From: Cyanobacteria bacterium FACHB-63
Lineage (GTDB): Bacteria; Cyanobacteriota; Cyanobacteriia; Leptolyngbyales; Leptolyngbyaceae
Direction of reading: 5' to 3'
Assembly (NCBI GenBank): GCA_014695255.1
Contig: JACJNX010000079.1
Span: forward strand, 1 to 34,185
Length of the DNA stretch: 34,185 nucleotides
Position 1 is the stretch's first letter; every line of letters starts with the position of its first letter. Both the position numbers and the translations under genes were made by a program. The notes under the pieces are model-generated. The model was not told the DNA's origin. It saw nothing but the letters and a program-made list of their open reading frames with translations, and made no database searches. Below, in pieces: positions 7,532 to 15,819 of this stretch.

Positions 7532-7566
7532 CAAAAGAAATCCCCCATAGCCAGACGCTACAGGGG
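7532..7566 (-). terminator. Intrinsic terminator downstream of the RNA-binding protein gene
   Basis: Read on the minus strand, CCCCTGTAGC pairs with GCTATGGGG across a 5-nt loop with one T-T mismatch, followed by ATTTCTTTT. It lies 21 bp after the rbp stop and overlaps the upstream alternative start of the next gene, which helps reject that start. Confidence 0.7.
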
Positions 7567-7587
7567 ATTCAATTCTAGCGAATCAAA

Positions 7588-7914
7588 TTAATAGCCGCCG
7601 CGGGAGAATCCGCCTCGACGCTCGCCACCGTTGCGACCACCGCCGCCGCCACTGCGACCACCGCCCGACTCTTCACGGGGTTTCGCCTTGTTGACGCGCA
7701 TGTCGCGACCCATCCATTCCGCACCGTCTAGGGCTTCGATCGCTTTATCTTCTTCGGCATCCGTTTCCATTTCCACAAATCCGAACCCACGCATCCGTCC
7801 AGTTTCACGATCAACTGGAAGCTGAACGCGCTTAACAGATCCGTACTCTGCGAAGATTTCGGTCAAATCTTCCCGTGTAACCTCGTAAGATAGGTTACCT
7901 ACATAAATCGACAT
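7588..7914 (-). CDS. rbp: Glycine-rich RRM RNA-binding protein (cyanobacterial Rbp family)
   Basis: A single RNA-recognition motif fills residues 1-80, with RNP2 IYVGNL (3-8) and RNP1 RGFGFVEM (42-49), both aromatic-rich for RNA stacking. The tail from ~81 is Gly/Arg-rich (GGGRSGGGGGRNGGERRGG), as in the cold-inducible class of cyanobacterial Rbp proteins, which are thought to act as RNA chaperones and in localisation of mRNAs. Length (108 residues) is normal. GGAG lies about 10 nt before ATG 7914. The 250-bp region upstream is divergent with the S9 peptidase gene and could include a long 5' leader, which is common for cold-regulated genes of this family but not demonstrated here. A terminator follows the gene. 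Confidence 0.95.
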   Translation of the reverse strand: MSIYVGNLSYEVTREDLTEIFAEYGSVKRVQLPVDRETGRMRGFGFVEMETDAEEDKAIEALDGAEWMGRDMRVNKAKPREESGGGRSGGGGGRNGGERRGGFSRGGY

Positions 7915-8177
7915 TGAAAAAGATCTCCAGAACCAGAAATAACCGAGGCAGTCGTATCGGAGTGTGCCTGCTTTAGCTCAAACAAACTTGCTAGTTTCGA
8001 TGAAAACGAACGAGTCACTGTCAGAAAAAACAAACGATTCAACCGATGTAAACACCTCTCCTCGTCCACTGTAACACGAATCTCTAGAGCAAACAGATTT
8101 CCGCATTTGAGATATATCGCAATGTTTAACCGATCGCGATAGTTTAGAGTCTGGGAAACGGTGATTTGGAGAAGTTT

Positions 8178-10094
8178 ATGGCTGTGGCATCTTATGGCGC
8201 GTGGAAGTCGCCGATTAGCTCAGATCTGATTGTGGCAGGCGCGATCGGACTCGGACAAATTAAGCTGGACGGCAAAACAATTTACTGGAGCGAGTCACGC
8301 CCGACTGAGGCAGGACGGAATGTGATCGTACACCGTTCCGCGAATGGCGAGACGATCGATCTCACACCTGCCCCACTCAACGCCCGTACACGGGTACATG
8401 AATACGGGGGAGGGGCATTTATGATTGCGAATGGAACCGTTTATTTCTCCAATTTTGCCGATCAGCGACTTTATCAGCAGACCGTTGGATCTGATCCGAT
8501 CGCGCTGACTCCTGAAGCGTCGTTACGATATGCCGATGCCGTATTCGATCAAGCTCGAAATCGCCTCATTTGTGTACGCGAAGAACATCAAAATCAAAGC
8601 GTTGAGAATACGATCGCTGCAATTTCGCTCACGGATCAGAGTCAAACGGTTCTGGTTTCAGGTTCCGATTTCTATGCGTTTCCGCGTCTGAGTCCTGATG
8701 GTTCTCGTCTCAGTTGGATCTGCTGGAATCATCCGAATATGCCCTGGGATGGCACAGAACTTTGGACGGCAAAGATTAAAGCAGATGGAACATTAGAGAC
8801 ACCAGAAAAAATTGCAGGTGGACTAGAGGAATCCATCTTTCAGCCGGAATGGTCGCCGGATGGCAGCTTGATTTTTATTGGCGATCGTACGGGCTGGTGG
8901 AATTTCTATCGCTGGAATCCTACCACCCAAGAAACTGAACCCCTCTGTGAAAAAGCTGCAGAGTTTGGTTTACCGCTCTGGGTGTTCGGAATGTCCACCT
9001 ATGGTTTTGCTGGAAATCAAATCATTTGTAGCTATACCGAAAATGGCTTGAGCCGCTTTGCCAGTTTGGATTTAGACACTCGCGAACTCACTCCAATCGA
9101 AACGCCTTACACCAGCATCGGAGGACTCCAAGTTTGTGCAGATCATGCGGTATTTCTCGGCGGGTCATCAACGGAACCGAGCGCGATCGTCAAATACGAT
9201 TTTCAGACTCAACAATTTGAGGTGCTGAGACGTGCCAGCGAACTGCGGATTGATCCTGGTTATCTTTCGGTGCCAGAAGCGATCGAGTTCCCGACTGAGA
9301 ATAATCTCACGGCTCACGCTTTGTACTATGCGCCTAAAAATAAAGATTACGCCGCGCCTGAAGGTGAACGTCCCCCGATGTTAGTTAAGAGTCATGGAGG
9401 CCCGACCGCTTCGACTTCTGCGGCATTTAACTTAGGCATTCAGTATTGGACAAGTCGGGGCTTTGCAGTTCTCGACGTGAATTATGGTGGCAGTACCGGA
9501 TATGGACGCGCTTATCGCGAACGCTTGAAAGGGACTTGGGGCATTGTCGATGTCGATGACTGTGCGAATGGAGCGAAATATCTGGCTGAACAAGGCAAGG
9601 TGGATGGCGATCGTTTAGTGATTGCAGGCGGGAGTGCAGGCGGATACACAACGCTCTGTGCGCTGACGTTCCGAAATACATTCAAAGCGGGCGCAAGTTA
9701 CTATGGCGTAAGCGATCTCAAAGCGTTGGCAGAAGATACTCATAAGTTTGAATCGCGCTATCTTGATGGCTTGATTGGTGCTTATCCCGAACGAGTCGAT
9801 TTGTATGAAGAGCGCTCCCCGATTAGTGCGGTCGATCGCTTATCTTGTCCGGTCATCTTCTTTCAGGGTGACGAAGATAAGATTGTGCCGCCGAATCAAG
9901 CCGAAATGATGGTTGATGCTTTGAAACAAAAAGGATTGCCTGTAGCATATGTGTTGTTTGAAGGAGAACAACATGGATTCCGTAAAGCAGAAAACATCAA
10001 ACGTGCTTTAGATGGAGAATTCTATTTCTATTCACGGGTGTTTGGGTTCGAGCCTGCGGATAAAATCGAGCCTGTGACAATTTTTAATCTCTAA
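8178..10094 (+). CDS. S9-family serine peptidase (acylaminoacyl-peptidase / dipeptidyl-peptidase type)
   Basis: This cytosolic prolyl-oligopeptidase-clan enzyme cleaves short peptides. Residues ~1-380 show beta-propeller repeats (for example [13 protein letters not shown] and [13 protein letters not shown]). From ~390 an alpha/beta-hydrolase domain follows, with the oxyanion region [10 protein letters not shown], the nucleophile elbow GGSAGG (Ser486), the acid in GDEDKIVPP (Asp567) and the base in GEQHGF (His599). All three catalytic residues are intact. The 638-residue length is normal. ATG 8178 is chosen over a TTG 12 bp upstream because GGAGA stands 5 nt before the ATG. There is no signal peptide. 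The glycosyltransferase gene follows after 6 bp and is probably cotranscribed, though no functional tie is evident. The exact substrate class cannot be read from sequence. Confidence 0.92.
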   Translation: MAVASYGAWKSPISSDLIVAGAIGLGQIKLDGKTIYWSESRPTEAGRNVIVHRSANGETIDLTPAPLNARTRVHEYGGGAFMIANGTVYFSNFADQRLYQQTVGSDPIALTPEASLRYADAVFDQARNRLICVREEHQNQSVENTIAAISLTDQSQTVLVSGSDFYAFPRLSPDGSRLSWICWNHPNMPWDGTELWTAKIKADGTLETPEKIAGGLEESIFQPEWSPDGSLIFIGDRTGWWNFYRWNPTTQETEPLCEKAAEFGLPLWVFGMSTYGFAGNQIICSYTENGLSRFASLDLDTRELTPIETPYTSIGGLQVCADHAVFLGGSSTEPSAIVKYDFQTQQFEVLRRASELRIDPGYLSVPEAIEFPTENNLTAHALYYAPKNKDYAAPEGERPPMLVKSHGGPTASTSAAFNLGIQYWTSRGFAVLDVNYGGSTGYGRAYRERLKGTWGIVDVDDCANGAKYLAEQGKVDGDRLVIAGGSAGGYTTLCALTFRNTFKAGASYYGVSDLKALAEDTHKFESRYLDGLIGAYPERVDLYEERSPISAVDRLSCPVIFFQGDEDKIVPPNQAEMMVDALKQKGLPVAYVLFEGEQHGFRKAENIKRALDGEFYFYSRVFGFEPADKIEPVTIFNL

Positions 10095-10100
10095 AGCGCT

Positions 10101-10991
10101 ATGACCCCGATCGTTGGATTTATTTTGCTGACTCATGCTCATCCAAATCAGATCCGGCGATTGGTTGATCGCTTAAATCGCTTATTTGATCACCCGCCGA
10201 TCGTGTGCCATCACGACTTCTCGCAATGTCCGCTACCGATCACGGACTTCACTGAAAACATCTCCTTCGTACAGCCGCATCTACAAACCCGTTGGGCGGA
10301 GTTCTCGCTGGTCGAAGCGGTGATTAAAGCAATGGAGCAAATGCAGCAACGGCGCGATCGACCAGATTGGACAATCTTACTCAGTGGTGCAGACTATCCG
10401 ATTAAACCTGCCGCGCAAGTCATTGCAGATTTGCAAGCAAGTCAGGCTGATTTTTATATGATTGGCGATCGCATTCAACCGCCGCATTTTCCAACAGATT
10501 GGCATCGAGAAATGTATGCTCGATACTACACGCGATGGCTACCGATGCCAAAACCCATAGCAAAGGCGTTGAATCTCAATTGGCAAAGGCTACGCTTAAA
10601 GCCGATGAGCTTAATGAAGCCGTTTGTGCCGTTTTCTCCAGACTTTCATTGTTATGCAGGGCAGGCTTGGCTCTGTGCAAATCAGCGTTCGATCGATTAC
10701 ATCCTCAGCTATCACAAAACTAATTCTCAGATTGCAAATCACTTTCGCTGGGTGATGTTTTCAGATGAATCCTATTTCCAAACCGTCATCGGTAATGCTC
10801 CACATCTGAAGCCCGATTTCTCGAATGATTGGCGCTACAAAGATTGGTCAGCGCGTCTACCCCATCCGAAGACGCTCGATCGCTCTGATTTACCGAAACT
10901 GCGGACAACAACTGCTCATTTTGCCCGCAAATTTTTGCCGGATGCGTCTGTGCTGGATGATCTCGATCGCATCATTTTTCAGTTAGAATAA
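10101..10991 (+). CDS. Core-2/I-branching-type glycosyltransferase (GT14-like)
   Basis: The opening [22 protein letters not shown], the internal [17 protein letters not shown] and the signature [14 protein letters not shown] are characteristic of the core-2/I-branching beta-1,6-N-acetylglucosaminyltransferase and xylosyltransferase family. Bacterial members transfer sugars in capsule, lipopolysaccharide or exopolysaccharide assembly, but the sugar and acceptor are not predictable here. The 296-residue protein has no membrane anchor. The gene starts 6 bp after the peptidase gene. Its 3' end overlaps by 13 bp the convergent GT2 gene on the other strand, so antisense interference between the two glycosyltransferases is possible. 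Confidence 0.85.
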   Translation: MTPIVGFILLTHAHPNQIRRLVDRLNRLFDHPPIVCHHDFSQCPLPITDFTENISFVQPHLQTRWAEFSLVEAVIKAMEQMQQRRDRPDWTILLSGADYPIKPAAQVIADLQASQADFYMIGDRIQPPHFPTDWHREMYARYYTRWLPMPKPIAKALNLNWQRLRLKPMSLMKPFVPFSPDFHCYAGQAWLCANQRSIDYILSYHKTNSQIANHFRWVMFSDESYFQTVIGNAPHLKPDFSNDWRYKDWSARLPHPKTLDRSDLPKLRTTTAHFARKFLPDASVLDDLDRIIFQLE

Positions 10992-11944
10992 TCCGCTTGA
11001 GAACTGAGCCGCTCAAACCCTGCGACCTCAGACAGCGTATAAAGCGGACGGTTTTTCACTTCCTCGTAAATTCGTCCAATATACTCGCCTAAGATGCCAA
11101 TACTGAGGAGCTGCACTGCACCGAGAAAAAAGATGGCAACAACGATCGTCGTTAATCCAGTTAGCGGTGAAGCAGGATAAGCAACTCTCCAGTAAAACAC
11201 TAAAATCATCATCACAATTGCGACAAATGCAGCGAACAAGCCAACATAAGTAGAAATGCGAAGTGGAACTTTTGAGAATGAAACTAACCCGTTAATCGCT
11301 AACCCTAGTGACTTGTGAAAGGAATACTTCACTTCACCTGCAAATCTTGGATCGCGCTCAAATTTCACCGCAGTTTGACGAAATCCGACCCACGATCGTA
11401 ATCCCCGGATATACCGATTCCGCTCTGGCATTGCGTTCAATAAATCCACAATTTGGCGATCAATCAAGCAAAAGTCTCCGGTATCGATTGGAATATCGAC
11501 ATCTGCAAGCTGTTTGAGCAATCGATAAAACAGATATGCCGTGAATCGCTTAAACCAGCTTTCTTTGCGACGTTGAGTTCGCTGAGCATAAACGACCTGA
11601 TATCCCTGTTGCCACTGATTGATCAGTTCCGGAATCAGTTCGGGTGGATCTTGCAAATCTGCATCTAATATCACCACGACGCGCCCTCGTGCATAGTTCA
11701 ATCCAGCAGTCACAGCAATTTGATGCCCAAAGTTTCGCGCCAAACTAAGGTAGCACACCCGCGAATCTTGATCGTGCAGTTCTCGAATAAGGTGAAGCGA
11801 TCGATCCTTGCTGCCGTCATTAATCAAAATTAATTCTGCTACATCATCGAGTCGATTCATCACGGCACTAACTCGATCGTACAGAGCGGGAATCGTAGCT
11901 TCTTCGTTGTACACCGGGATAATCAGAGAATACTTAGGCAGCAT
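10979..11944 (-). CDS. Family 2 glycosyltransferase of the polyprenyl-phosphate type (DPM1/GtrB-like), membrane-anchored
   Basis: Residues ~1-230 form a GT-A domain with [19 protein letters not shown], the metal-binding [10 protein letters not shown] and a [10 protein letters not shown] motif. Two C-terminal hydrophobic helices (roughly 236-260 and 271-295) anchor it in the inner membrane. This layout fits enzymes that move a sugar from a nucleotide donor to undecaprenyl phosphate for later use in envelope glycosylation. ATG 11944 ([10 protein letters not shown]) is preferred: a start further upstream at 12112 would add 56 Cys-rich residues unlike the family and run into the divergent Uma2 gene. 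The last 13 bp overlap the convergent branching glycosyltransferase. Confidence 0.88.
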   Translation of the reverse strand: MLPKYSLIIPVYNEEATIPALYDRVSAVMNRLDDVAELILINDGSKDRSLHLIRELHDQDSRVCYLSLARNFGHQIAVTAGLNYARGRVVVILDADLQDPPELIPELINQWQQGYQVVYAQRTQRRKESWFKRFTAYLFYRLLKQLADVDIPIDTGDFCLIDRQIVDLLNAMPERNRYIRGLRSWVGFRQTAVKFERDPRFAGEVKYSFHKSLGLAINGLVSFSKVPLRISTYVGLFAAFVAIVMMILVFYWRVAYPASPLTGLTTIVVAIFFLGAVQLLSIGILGEYIGRIYEEVKNRPLYTLSEVAGFERLSSQADYSN

Positions 11945-12064
11945 GGGGGATCGACAACTCGCGCATCGATCGTCCCATGATTTGCTCGCGCAAATACGAT
12001 TTCTTGTGATTTCGAGACACTGGATTGGTACACTCGGATCAAAACCGCCGCTCAGGTTTTCTCT

Positions 12065-12622
12065 ATGCAATCCGCACTGAAGACAAAACGTTGGACGATC
12101 GAGGAATATCATCGGCTCATTGATGCAGGCATTCTGGCAGACCAGAAGGTTGAATTATTACGAGGAGAAATTATTGAAATGGTTCCAGAGCGAGAACCTC
12201 ATGCAGAACAAAGTCAAGATGCCGATCGCTATCTTGCGGATGTGTTAAAAGACACGGCACGAGTCAGACAGGCAAAACCGATCACGTTGCCTAACAACAG
12301 TGAGCCTGAACCGGATATCTGTATCTGCCAGCCGCTCGGTCGAGAATATCGCGCTCATCATCCTTATCCAGAAAATATTTATTGGGTGATTGAATATTCG
12401 TACTCAACGCTTCAACGGGACTTAGGTGAAAAGCTAAAGATCTATGCCGCTGCCGGAATTCGCGAGTACTGGGTAGTCGATATCGAACGACTGCGGCTGA
12501 TTGTCCATCGAAATCCAGCAAGCGAAGAATACCAGTTCGTTCGAGAGTACACAGACGGTGTGATTTCTTCTGAGGCTTTTCCAGAGATTGCGATCGAGGT
12601 TCTGAAAATCATTAATCCATAA
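12065..12622 (+). CDS. Uma2-family (DUF820) putative PD-(D/E)XK nuclease-fold protein
   Basis: The 185-residue protein begins with the typical [15 protein letters not shown] and [10 protein letters not shown] segments. It continues with [44 protein letters not shown], which correspond to the restriction-endonuclease-like core of the family: Asp in PD, Glu in IEYS, Lys in the following strand-helix. These proteins are abundant in cyanobacteria, often in dozens of copies, and their role is unsettled. It is transcribed divergently from the GT2 gene across 120 bp. It looks complete. Confidence 0.88.
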   Translation: MQSALKTKRWTIEEYHRLIDAGILADQKVELLRGEIIEMVPEREPHAEQSQDADRYLADVLKDTARVRQAKPITLPNNSEPEPDICICQPLGREYRAHHPYPENIYWVIEYSYSTLQRDLGEKLKIYAAAGIREYWVVDIERLRLIVHRNPASEEYQFVREYTDGVISSEAFPEIAIEVLKIINP

Positions 12623-12669
12623 ATCTGAATTGATTCTGAACTGATAAATTTCAGAAAAATTTCTCAGGC

Positions 12670-12699
12670 TTGATTGAAATGCGATCGATCCTGTATGAT
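12670..12699 (+). promoter_or_regulatory. Sigma-70-type promoter of tRNA-Leu
   Basis: TTGATT (12670-12675) and TATGAT (12694-12699) are separated by 18 bp. Transcription would begin about 7 bp before the mature 5' end at 12713, a short leader typical of single tRNA genes. Confidence 0.6.
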
Positions 12700-12712
12700 A
12701 AGGACACATCCA

Positions 12713-12794
12713 GGGCGGATGGCGAAACTGGTAGACGCACCACACTCAAAATGTGGCACCGAAAGGTATGAGAGTTCGATTCTCTCTCCGCCCA
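12713..12794 (+). tRNA. trnL: tRNA-Leu (anticodon CAA)
   Basis: The acceptor arms GGGCGGA and TCCGCCC pair perfectly and are followed by discriminator A. The anticodon stem CCACA/TGTGG holds the loop CTCAAAA with anticodon CAA (12747-12749), reading UUG codons. A class II long variable arm precedes the T arm GAGAG-TTCGATT-CTCTC. There is no group I intron, unlike many cyanobacterial tRNA-Leu(UAA) genes, and CCA is not encoded. Confidence 0.96.
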
Positions 12795-12797
12795 TTA

Positions 12798-12830
12798 GCA
12801 TCGAGGTAAGCACGCAGCTTACCTCGATGC
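12798..12830 (+). terminator. Perfect 13-bp stem-loop between tRNA-Leu and Mn catalase genes
   Basis: GCATCGAGGTAAG (12798-12810) and its exact complement CTTACCTCGATGC (12818-12830) enclose a 7-nt loop. It lies 3 bp after the tRNA and 11 bp beyond the convergent catalase stop. Neither side has a good U tract, so it may act as a bidirectional terminator or a 3'-end stabiliser. Confidence 0.6.
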
Positions 12831-12841
12831 AGTTCAACTAT

Positions 12842-13774
12842 CTATTTTGTGAAGCCGTCGATCGCATCCTTGACACCTTCGATAGCGTTCTTCACCGGAT
12901 TATCGCTGGTCTTCTGCATAGCGGTTGTAGCTGGAGTTGCATGAAGTTTTGGCTTCGGTTGCGGTGGTTCAGGAATCGGGCCAATCGGTTGAGGATTCGC
13001 GACATACTCGAACTGTCCTTTACCATCCATCGATTGTCCTTTCGCCCAGCGTCCTTCTGCGCTGTCTTCTCCTTCTGAATTGTTCCAGAACTGATAAGCA
13101 TACTCGCGCTTACCGTATTCGTGAGCAATCTTCGGAGTTACAACATCTTCAAAACCATCGCTTCTCAATTCTTCGATCGCGGCTAACCATTGGTTTTGGT
13201 GCATCGTATCGCGTGCAATCATGAAGCTCAAATGATCTCGGATACCTGGATCATCCGTCATCTCATACAAGCGAACAGTTTGCATCAAACCTTGAGACTC
13301 TGCATGTAAGTTCGATCGGAAATCCGCTAATAAGTTACCACTTGCAGTAATAAAGCGACCATTCCAAGGAAAACCGACGCTATCGGCAGGCATTGCACCT
13401 TGACCCGACACAATCTCATGCTGAGGATTCATTGCAGCAGCAATCACATCTCTGGGATTTGTTCCACCCATCACTGCGCCCACAACCGGATCTTTAACGC
13501 CTTCTTCTTGCATCTCAACAGGTGCTTTATCTAATAGATATGCCACCATTGTTGCTAGCATTTCAACGTGACCGATTTCTTCGGTTCCAGTATCTAGCAG
13601 TAAATCGCGATATTTTGCAGGACCGCGACAGTTCCAACCTTGGAATAGATACTGCATCATCACAGTCATTTCGCCCATCGAGCCACCAATTAGCTCTTGT
13701 AGCTTTTTAGCATAGATTGGATCGGGCTTAGAGGGTGGCGTAAAGTATTGCAAACGCTTCGTATGTAAAAACAT
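12842..13774 (-). CDS. katN: Manganese catalase (non-heme, di-manganese)
   Basis: The enzyme dismutates hydrogen peroxide at a di-Mn centre in the cytosol. The ferritin-like four-helix core keeps the expected ligands: Glu35 (GGSMGEMT), Glu66 and His69 (TEEIGHVEM), Glu159 (LHAESQG) and His192 (RDTMHQNQW). The 310-residue length is normal, with a Pro/Thr-rich tail after ~270. ATG 13774 is chosen because GGGGAA stands just upstream; a TTG 12 bp earlier is less likely. A perfect inverted repeat lies 34 bp upstream. The DUF2243 gene is upstream on the same strand and a hemerythrin gene is beyond it, so the trio suggests peroxide and oxygen handling. Confidence 0.95.
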   Translation of the reverse strand: MFLHTKRLQYFTPPSKPDPIYAKKLQELIGGSMGEMTVMMQYLFQGWNCRGPAKYRDLLLDTGTEEIGHVEMLATMVAYLLDKAPVEMQEEGVKDPVVGAVMGGTNPRDVIAAAMNPQHEIVSGQGAMPADSVGFPWNGRFITASGNLLADFRSNLHAESQGLMQTVRLYEMTDDPGIRDHLSFMIARDTMHQNQWLAAIEELRSDGFEDVVTPKIAHEYGKREYAYQFWNNSEGEDSAEGRWAKGQSMDGKGQFEYVANPQPIGPIPEPPQPKPKLHATPATTAMQKTSDNPVKNAIEGVKDAIDGFTK

Positions 13775-13807
13775 GATATTCCCCAAAAAAGAGTGTTCAA
13801 CAGTTGT

Positions 13808-13834
13808 TTAAATTGCTTTGGGTAAGCAATTTAA
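13808..13834 (-). promoter_or_regulatory. Perfect inverted repeat upstream of Mn catalase
   Basis: TTAAATTGCTT (13808-13818) and AAGCAATTTAA (13824-13834) are exact complements around a 5-nt spacer. The site lies between the DUF2243 stop and the catalase start. It could be a repressor operator controlling catalase or the 3' hairpin of the DUF2243 transcript; the AT-rich stem without a U run makes an operator slightly more likely. Confidence 0.5.
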
Positions 13835-13899
13835 TTAAGTCCGAACATCTCCTTTCTAGCGACCCAATCTATTAACTAAATCAGCCTATAGTTGAACCC

Positions 13900-14409
13900 T
13901 CAAGACGTAGATTCTTGAGCATTTTTCCATCGCTCAACTAATTTGTATCCCGCAATGATGAGCGATACGCCAAACCCCAAAAACGCTAGATCCCACAGCA
14001 TGTAGTGAACACCGGAATGCACATGATGAATTCCCAGAATTTCGTGGTCGATAATCCCTTCAAACGTATTAAATAACCCTGCCCCTAGCAAGATTAAACC
14101 GATAAAGGGCTGACTCGATTTTGGCAGTTCATCGGCTAGATGCGATCGCCACAACAGCGTCACACCTGCGATCGTCAAGAAATAATCCGCAGCATGAAAC
14201 AAACCGTCTGCCACCGAATGCACTTTCACATCTGCCATATTTGTCATCGGTCGCACAGTGCTTAACATATGGTGCCACTGCAAGATTTGATGGAGAAAGA
14301 TGCCATCAAAAAATCCTGCAAATCCCATTCCTAATAAAATACTGGCTAAAACAAATTGCCTCGGTAGAGTAGCGGATTGAGCGAGCGGCGCTTCAGTTAC
14401 GTTCGTCAT
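13900..14409 (-). CDS. DUF2243 integral membrane protein
   Basis: About four membrane spans are visible, and the family's His-rich motifs are intact: FFDGIFLHQILQWHHML, GLFHAADYFLTI and GLFNTFEGIIDHEILGIHHVHSG. The conserved in-membrane histidines suggest metal or heme binding, but no biochemical function is established for DUF2243 to my knowledge. ATG 14409 gives 169 residues; a TTG 15 bp upstream is an alternative, and no ribosome-binding site settles it. The gene precedes Mn catalase on the same strand by 125 bp and is divergent from the hemerythrin gene. The neighbourhood hints at an oxygen- or peroxide-related role, which is inference. Confidence 0.85.
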   Translation of the reverse strand: MTNVTEAPLAQSATLPRQFVLASILLGMGFAGFFDGIFLHQILQWHHMLSTVRPMTNMADVKVHSVADGLFHAADYFLTIAGVTLLWRSHLADELPKSSQPFIGLILLGAGLFNTFEGIIDHEILGIHHVHSGVHYMLWDLAFLGFGVSLIIAGYKLVERWKNAQESTS

Positions 14410-14730
14410 AGTTAAATTAATCAAACCTACTAATGCTTTGACCGTCTGAACCTCCGTCTAGAGAGCGAAATCAGAGGTTAAGTTGTACGGCAATTTTCAA
14501 TGAATTGGGGAGTAGAGTTGTCACTCCCTTTTCAGCCTCCTACTCTCTACTCCTTCTAGCTTTCATCGCTCAAACAACATCACCATATGCTCAAACAAGA
14601 TTACTATATTTACAAGATCTAACTCCAGTTAGGTGGATAGCGGTGCAGTCCCTTTCAAAATTCAGGGGATCGACAAGCTCTAGTGTTATTTTGTCGAGGA
14701 TTCAAACACGCACCTATAGGAGAACTAAAC
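14410..14730. other. 321-bp divergent intergenic region before the hemerythrin gene
   Basis: No gene was identified. Two small hairpins are visible: GGGAGT-N9-ACTCCC (14508-14528), followed by TTTTC, and TCGACAA-N14-TTGTCGA (14670-14697), which sits 20 bp before the AGGAG ribosome-binding site of the hemerythrin gene. The TCGACAA word recurs in the dispersed repeats elsewhere in the window. Promoters for both divergent genes should lie here. Confidence 0.5.
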
Positions 14731-15771
14731 ATGGTTGCAACCCTAGATGATACAAAACGATTGATGATCGGCGAACGGTTAGCAGATCTCAAGGCGTTTC
14801 AAAGTCTGATTCTCTCAAACGACCAAAAACTAATTGATGCTTGCCCCTACGACGATGTTCGCGAGCGGTTGCAGAATATGCTCGAAGACGATCGCAAGAA
14901 CTTGGGCATCGTCGAAACCGTGATTGTGCAATACGGGATTCAAGTTGAGCCAAGTCCAGCGACTCGCATCTTTATCGAGAACTTTGAGAAGATGATGGAA
15001 AACGATCAGTTTACGTACTATCAAAAGCTGATTCACCACGAACTGATGAAGCATGGTCAAGCCATGAGCGGCATCAACATTCACAAAGCGGCTCAGAAAG
15101 TGGGAGCAGATATCGAAGTTGCGATCGCGCCGCTCAATACTGTGAACTTTGAAGGTCGAGCGCACCAAGAACAACTCAAGGGACTGCTCGAACAAGTTGG
15201 AGTCCGCGAAATGACCGGAATGGATGCGGATCAAGGAATTTGGGCACGGGTACAAGATGCGATCGCGGCTTTATCGGGTGTTGCAGGGAGTGTGATTACC
15301 CAAAACACCGATAAGCAGGACATGAACATCCAAACCCTTATTCGGTTGGATCACAACAAAGTGAATACGATCTTCACTGAAATTGGCGCAACAAAAGATC
15401 CACAAAAGCTGCAAGAGTATTTCGGGCAACTCTATAAAGATATCTTGGTGCACGCGAAAGCCGAAGAAGAAGTGGTCTATCCGAGAATTCGATCGTTCTA
15501 TGGCGACGAAAATACTCAAGAGCTTTACGACGAACAAGCTGAATGGCGACCGATGCTAGAGGAAATTAAATCAATTGATCCTGCGTCGGCGGATCAGTTT
15601 CGCTCCAAGATCAAAGATTTGATGGATCATCTGGGCGACCATATTCGCCAAGAAGAAAGCACGATGTTTGCTTCGATCGATAAAAATTGCAGCACCGAAG
15701 AGAAAGAGCAAATGGCAACTGAGTTTAAAGCAGTGAAAACAAGAGTACAACAGGAAATGTCCTCAATGTAA
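14731..15771 (+). CDS. Hemerythrin/HHE-domain protein with an N-terminal helical domain
   Basis: The C-terminal ~145 residues form a hemerythrin-like four-helix bundle, with His208 (RLDHNKV), His241 and Glu245 (LVHAKAEEEVVYP), and His304 and Glu308 (GDHIRQEESTMF) as candidate di-iron ligands. The helix between them (ELYDEQAEWRPMLEEI), where the family usually supplies a further His, has none (Trp272). The N-terminal ~195 residues are helical, His- and Glu-rich (HHELMKHGQ), and may be a second ferritin- or hemerythrin-like bundle; I do not recognise it firmly. Such proteins bind O2, NO or iron. ATG 14731 is preferred over an upstream in-frame ATG because AGGAG stands 8 nt before it. The gene converges on the chemosensory operon. 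Confidence 0.85.
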   Translation: MVATLDDTKRLMIGERLADLKAFQSLILSNDQKLIDACPYDDVRERLQNMLEDDRKNLGIVETVIVQYGIQVEPSPATRIFIENFEKMMENDQFTYYQKLIHHELMKHGQAMSGINIHKAAQKVGADIEVAIAPLNTVNFEGRAHQEQLKGLLEQVGVREMTGMDADQGIWARVQDAIAALSGVAGSVITQNTDKQDMNIQTLIRLDHNKVNTIFTEIGATKDPQKLQEYFGQLYKDILVHAKAEEEVVYPRIRSFYGDENTQELYDEQAEWRPMLEEIKSIDPASADQFRSKIKDLMDHLGDHIRQEESTMFASIDKNCSTEEKEQMATEFKAVKTRVQQEMSSM

Positions 15772-15779
15772 TCGCTGTG

Positions 15780-15808
15780 GAGGTGCGCTATTCACAATAA
15801 CGCACCTC
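15780..15808 (+). terminator. Stem-loop between convergent hemerythrin and cyclase genes
   Basis: GAGGTGCGCTATT (15780-15792) pairs with AATAACGCACCTC (15796-15808) except for one C-A mismatch. It occupies the 48-bp gap between two convergent stops. Runs of T are weak on both sides, so it is a probable but not textbook bidirectional terminator. Confidence 0.6.
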
Positions 15809-15819
15809 TCAAATAAAGT

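Noticed and set aside
7522-7548. Upstream ATG of the small hypothetical gene at 7548
   Set aside because: The ATG lies within the terminator hairpin of the rbp gene and lacks a ribosome-binding site, so ATG 7521 is preferred.
11945-12112. N-terminal extension of the GT2 glycosyltransferase
   Set aside because: The 56 extra residues are Cys-rich, unlike the family, and overlap the start of the divergent Uma2 gene.
12713-12794. Group I intron in tRNA-Leu
   Set aside because: The anticodon arm is continuous and the anticodon is CAA; the intron is typical of the UAA isoacceptor.
12674-13078. Open frame of 134 codons on the plus strand
   Set aside because: It translates tRNA-Leu (giving the familiar GRMAKLVDAPHSKCGTERYESSILSPP-type false peptide, here partly seen) and then runs antisense to the Mn catalase gene.
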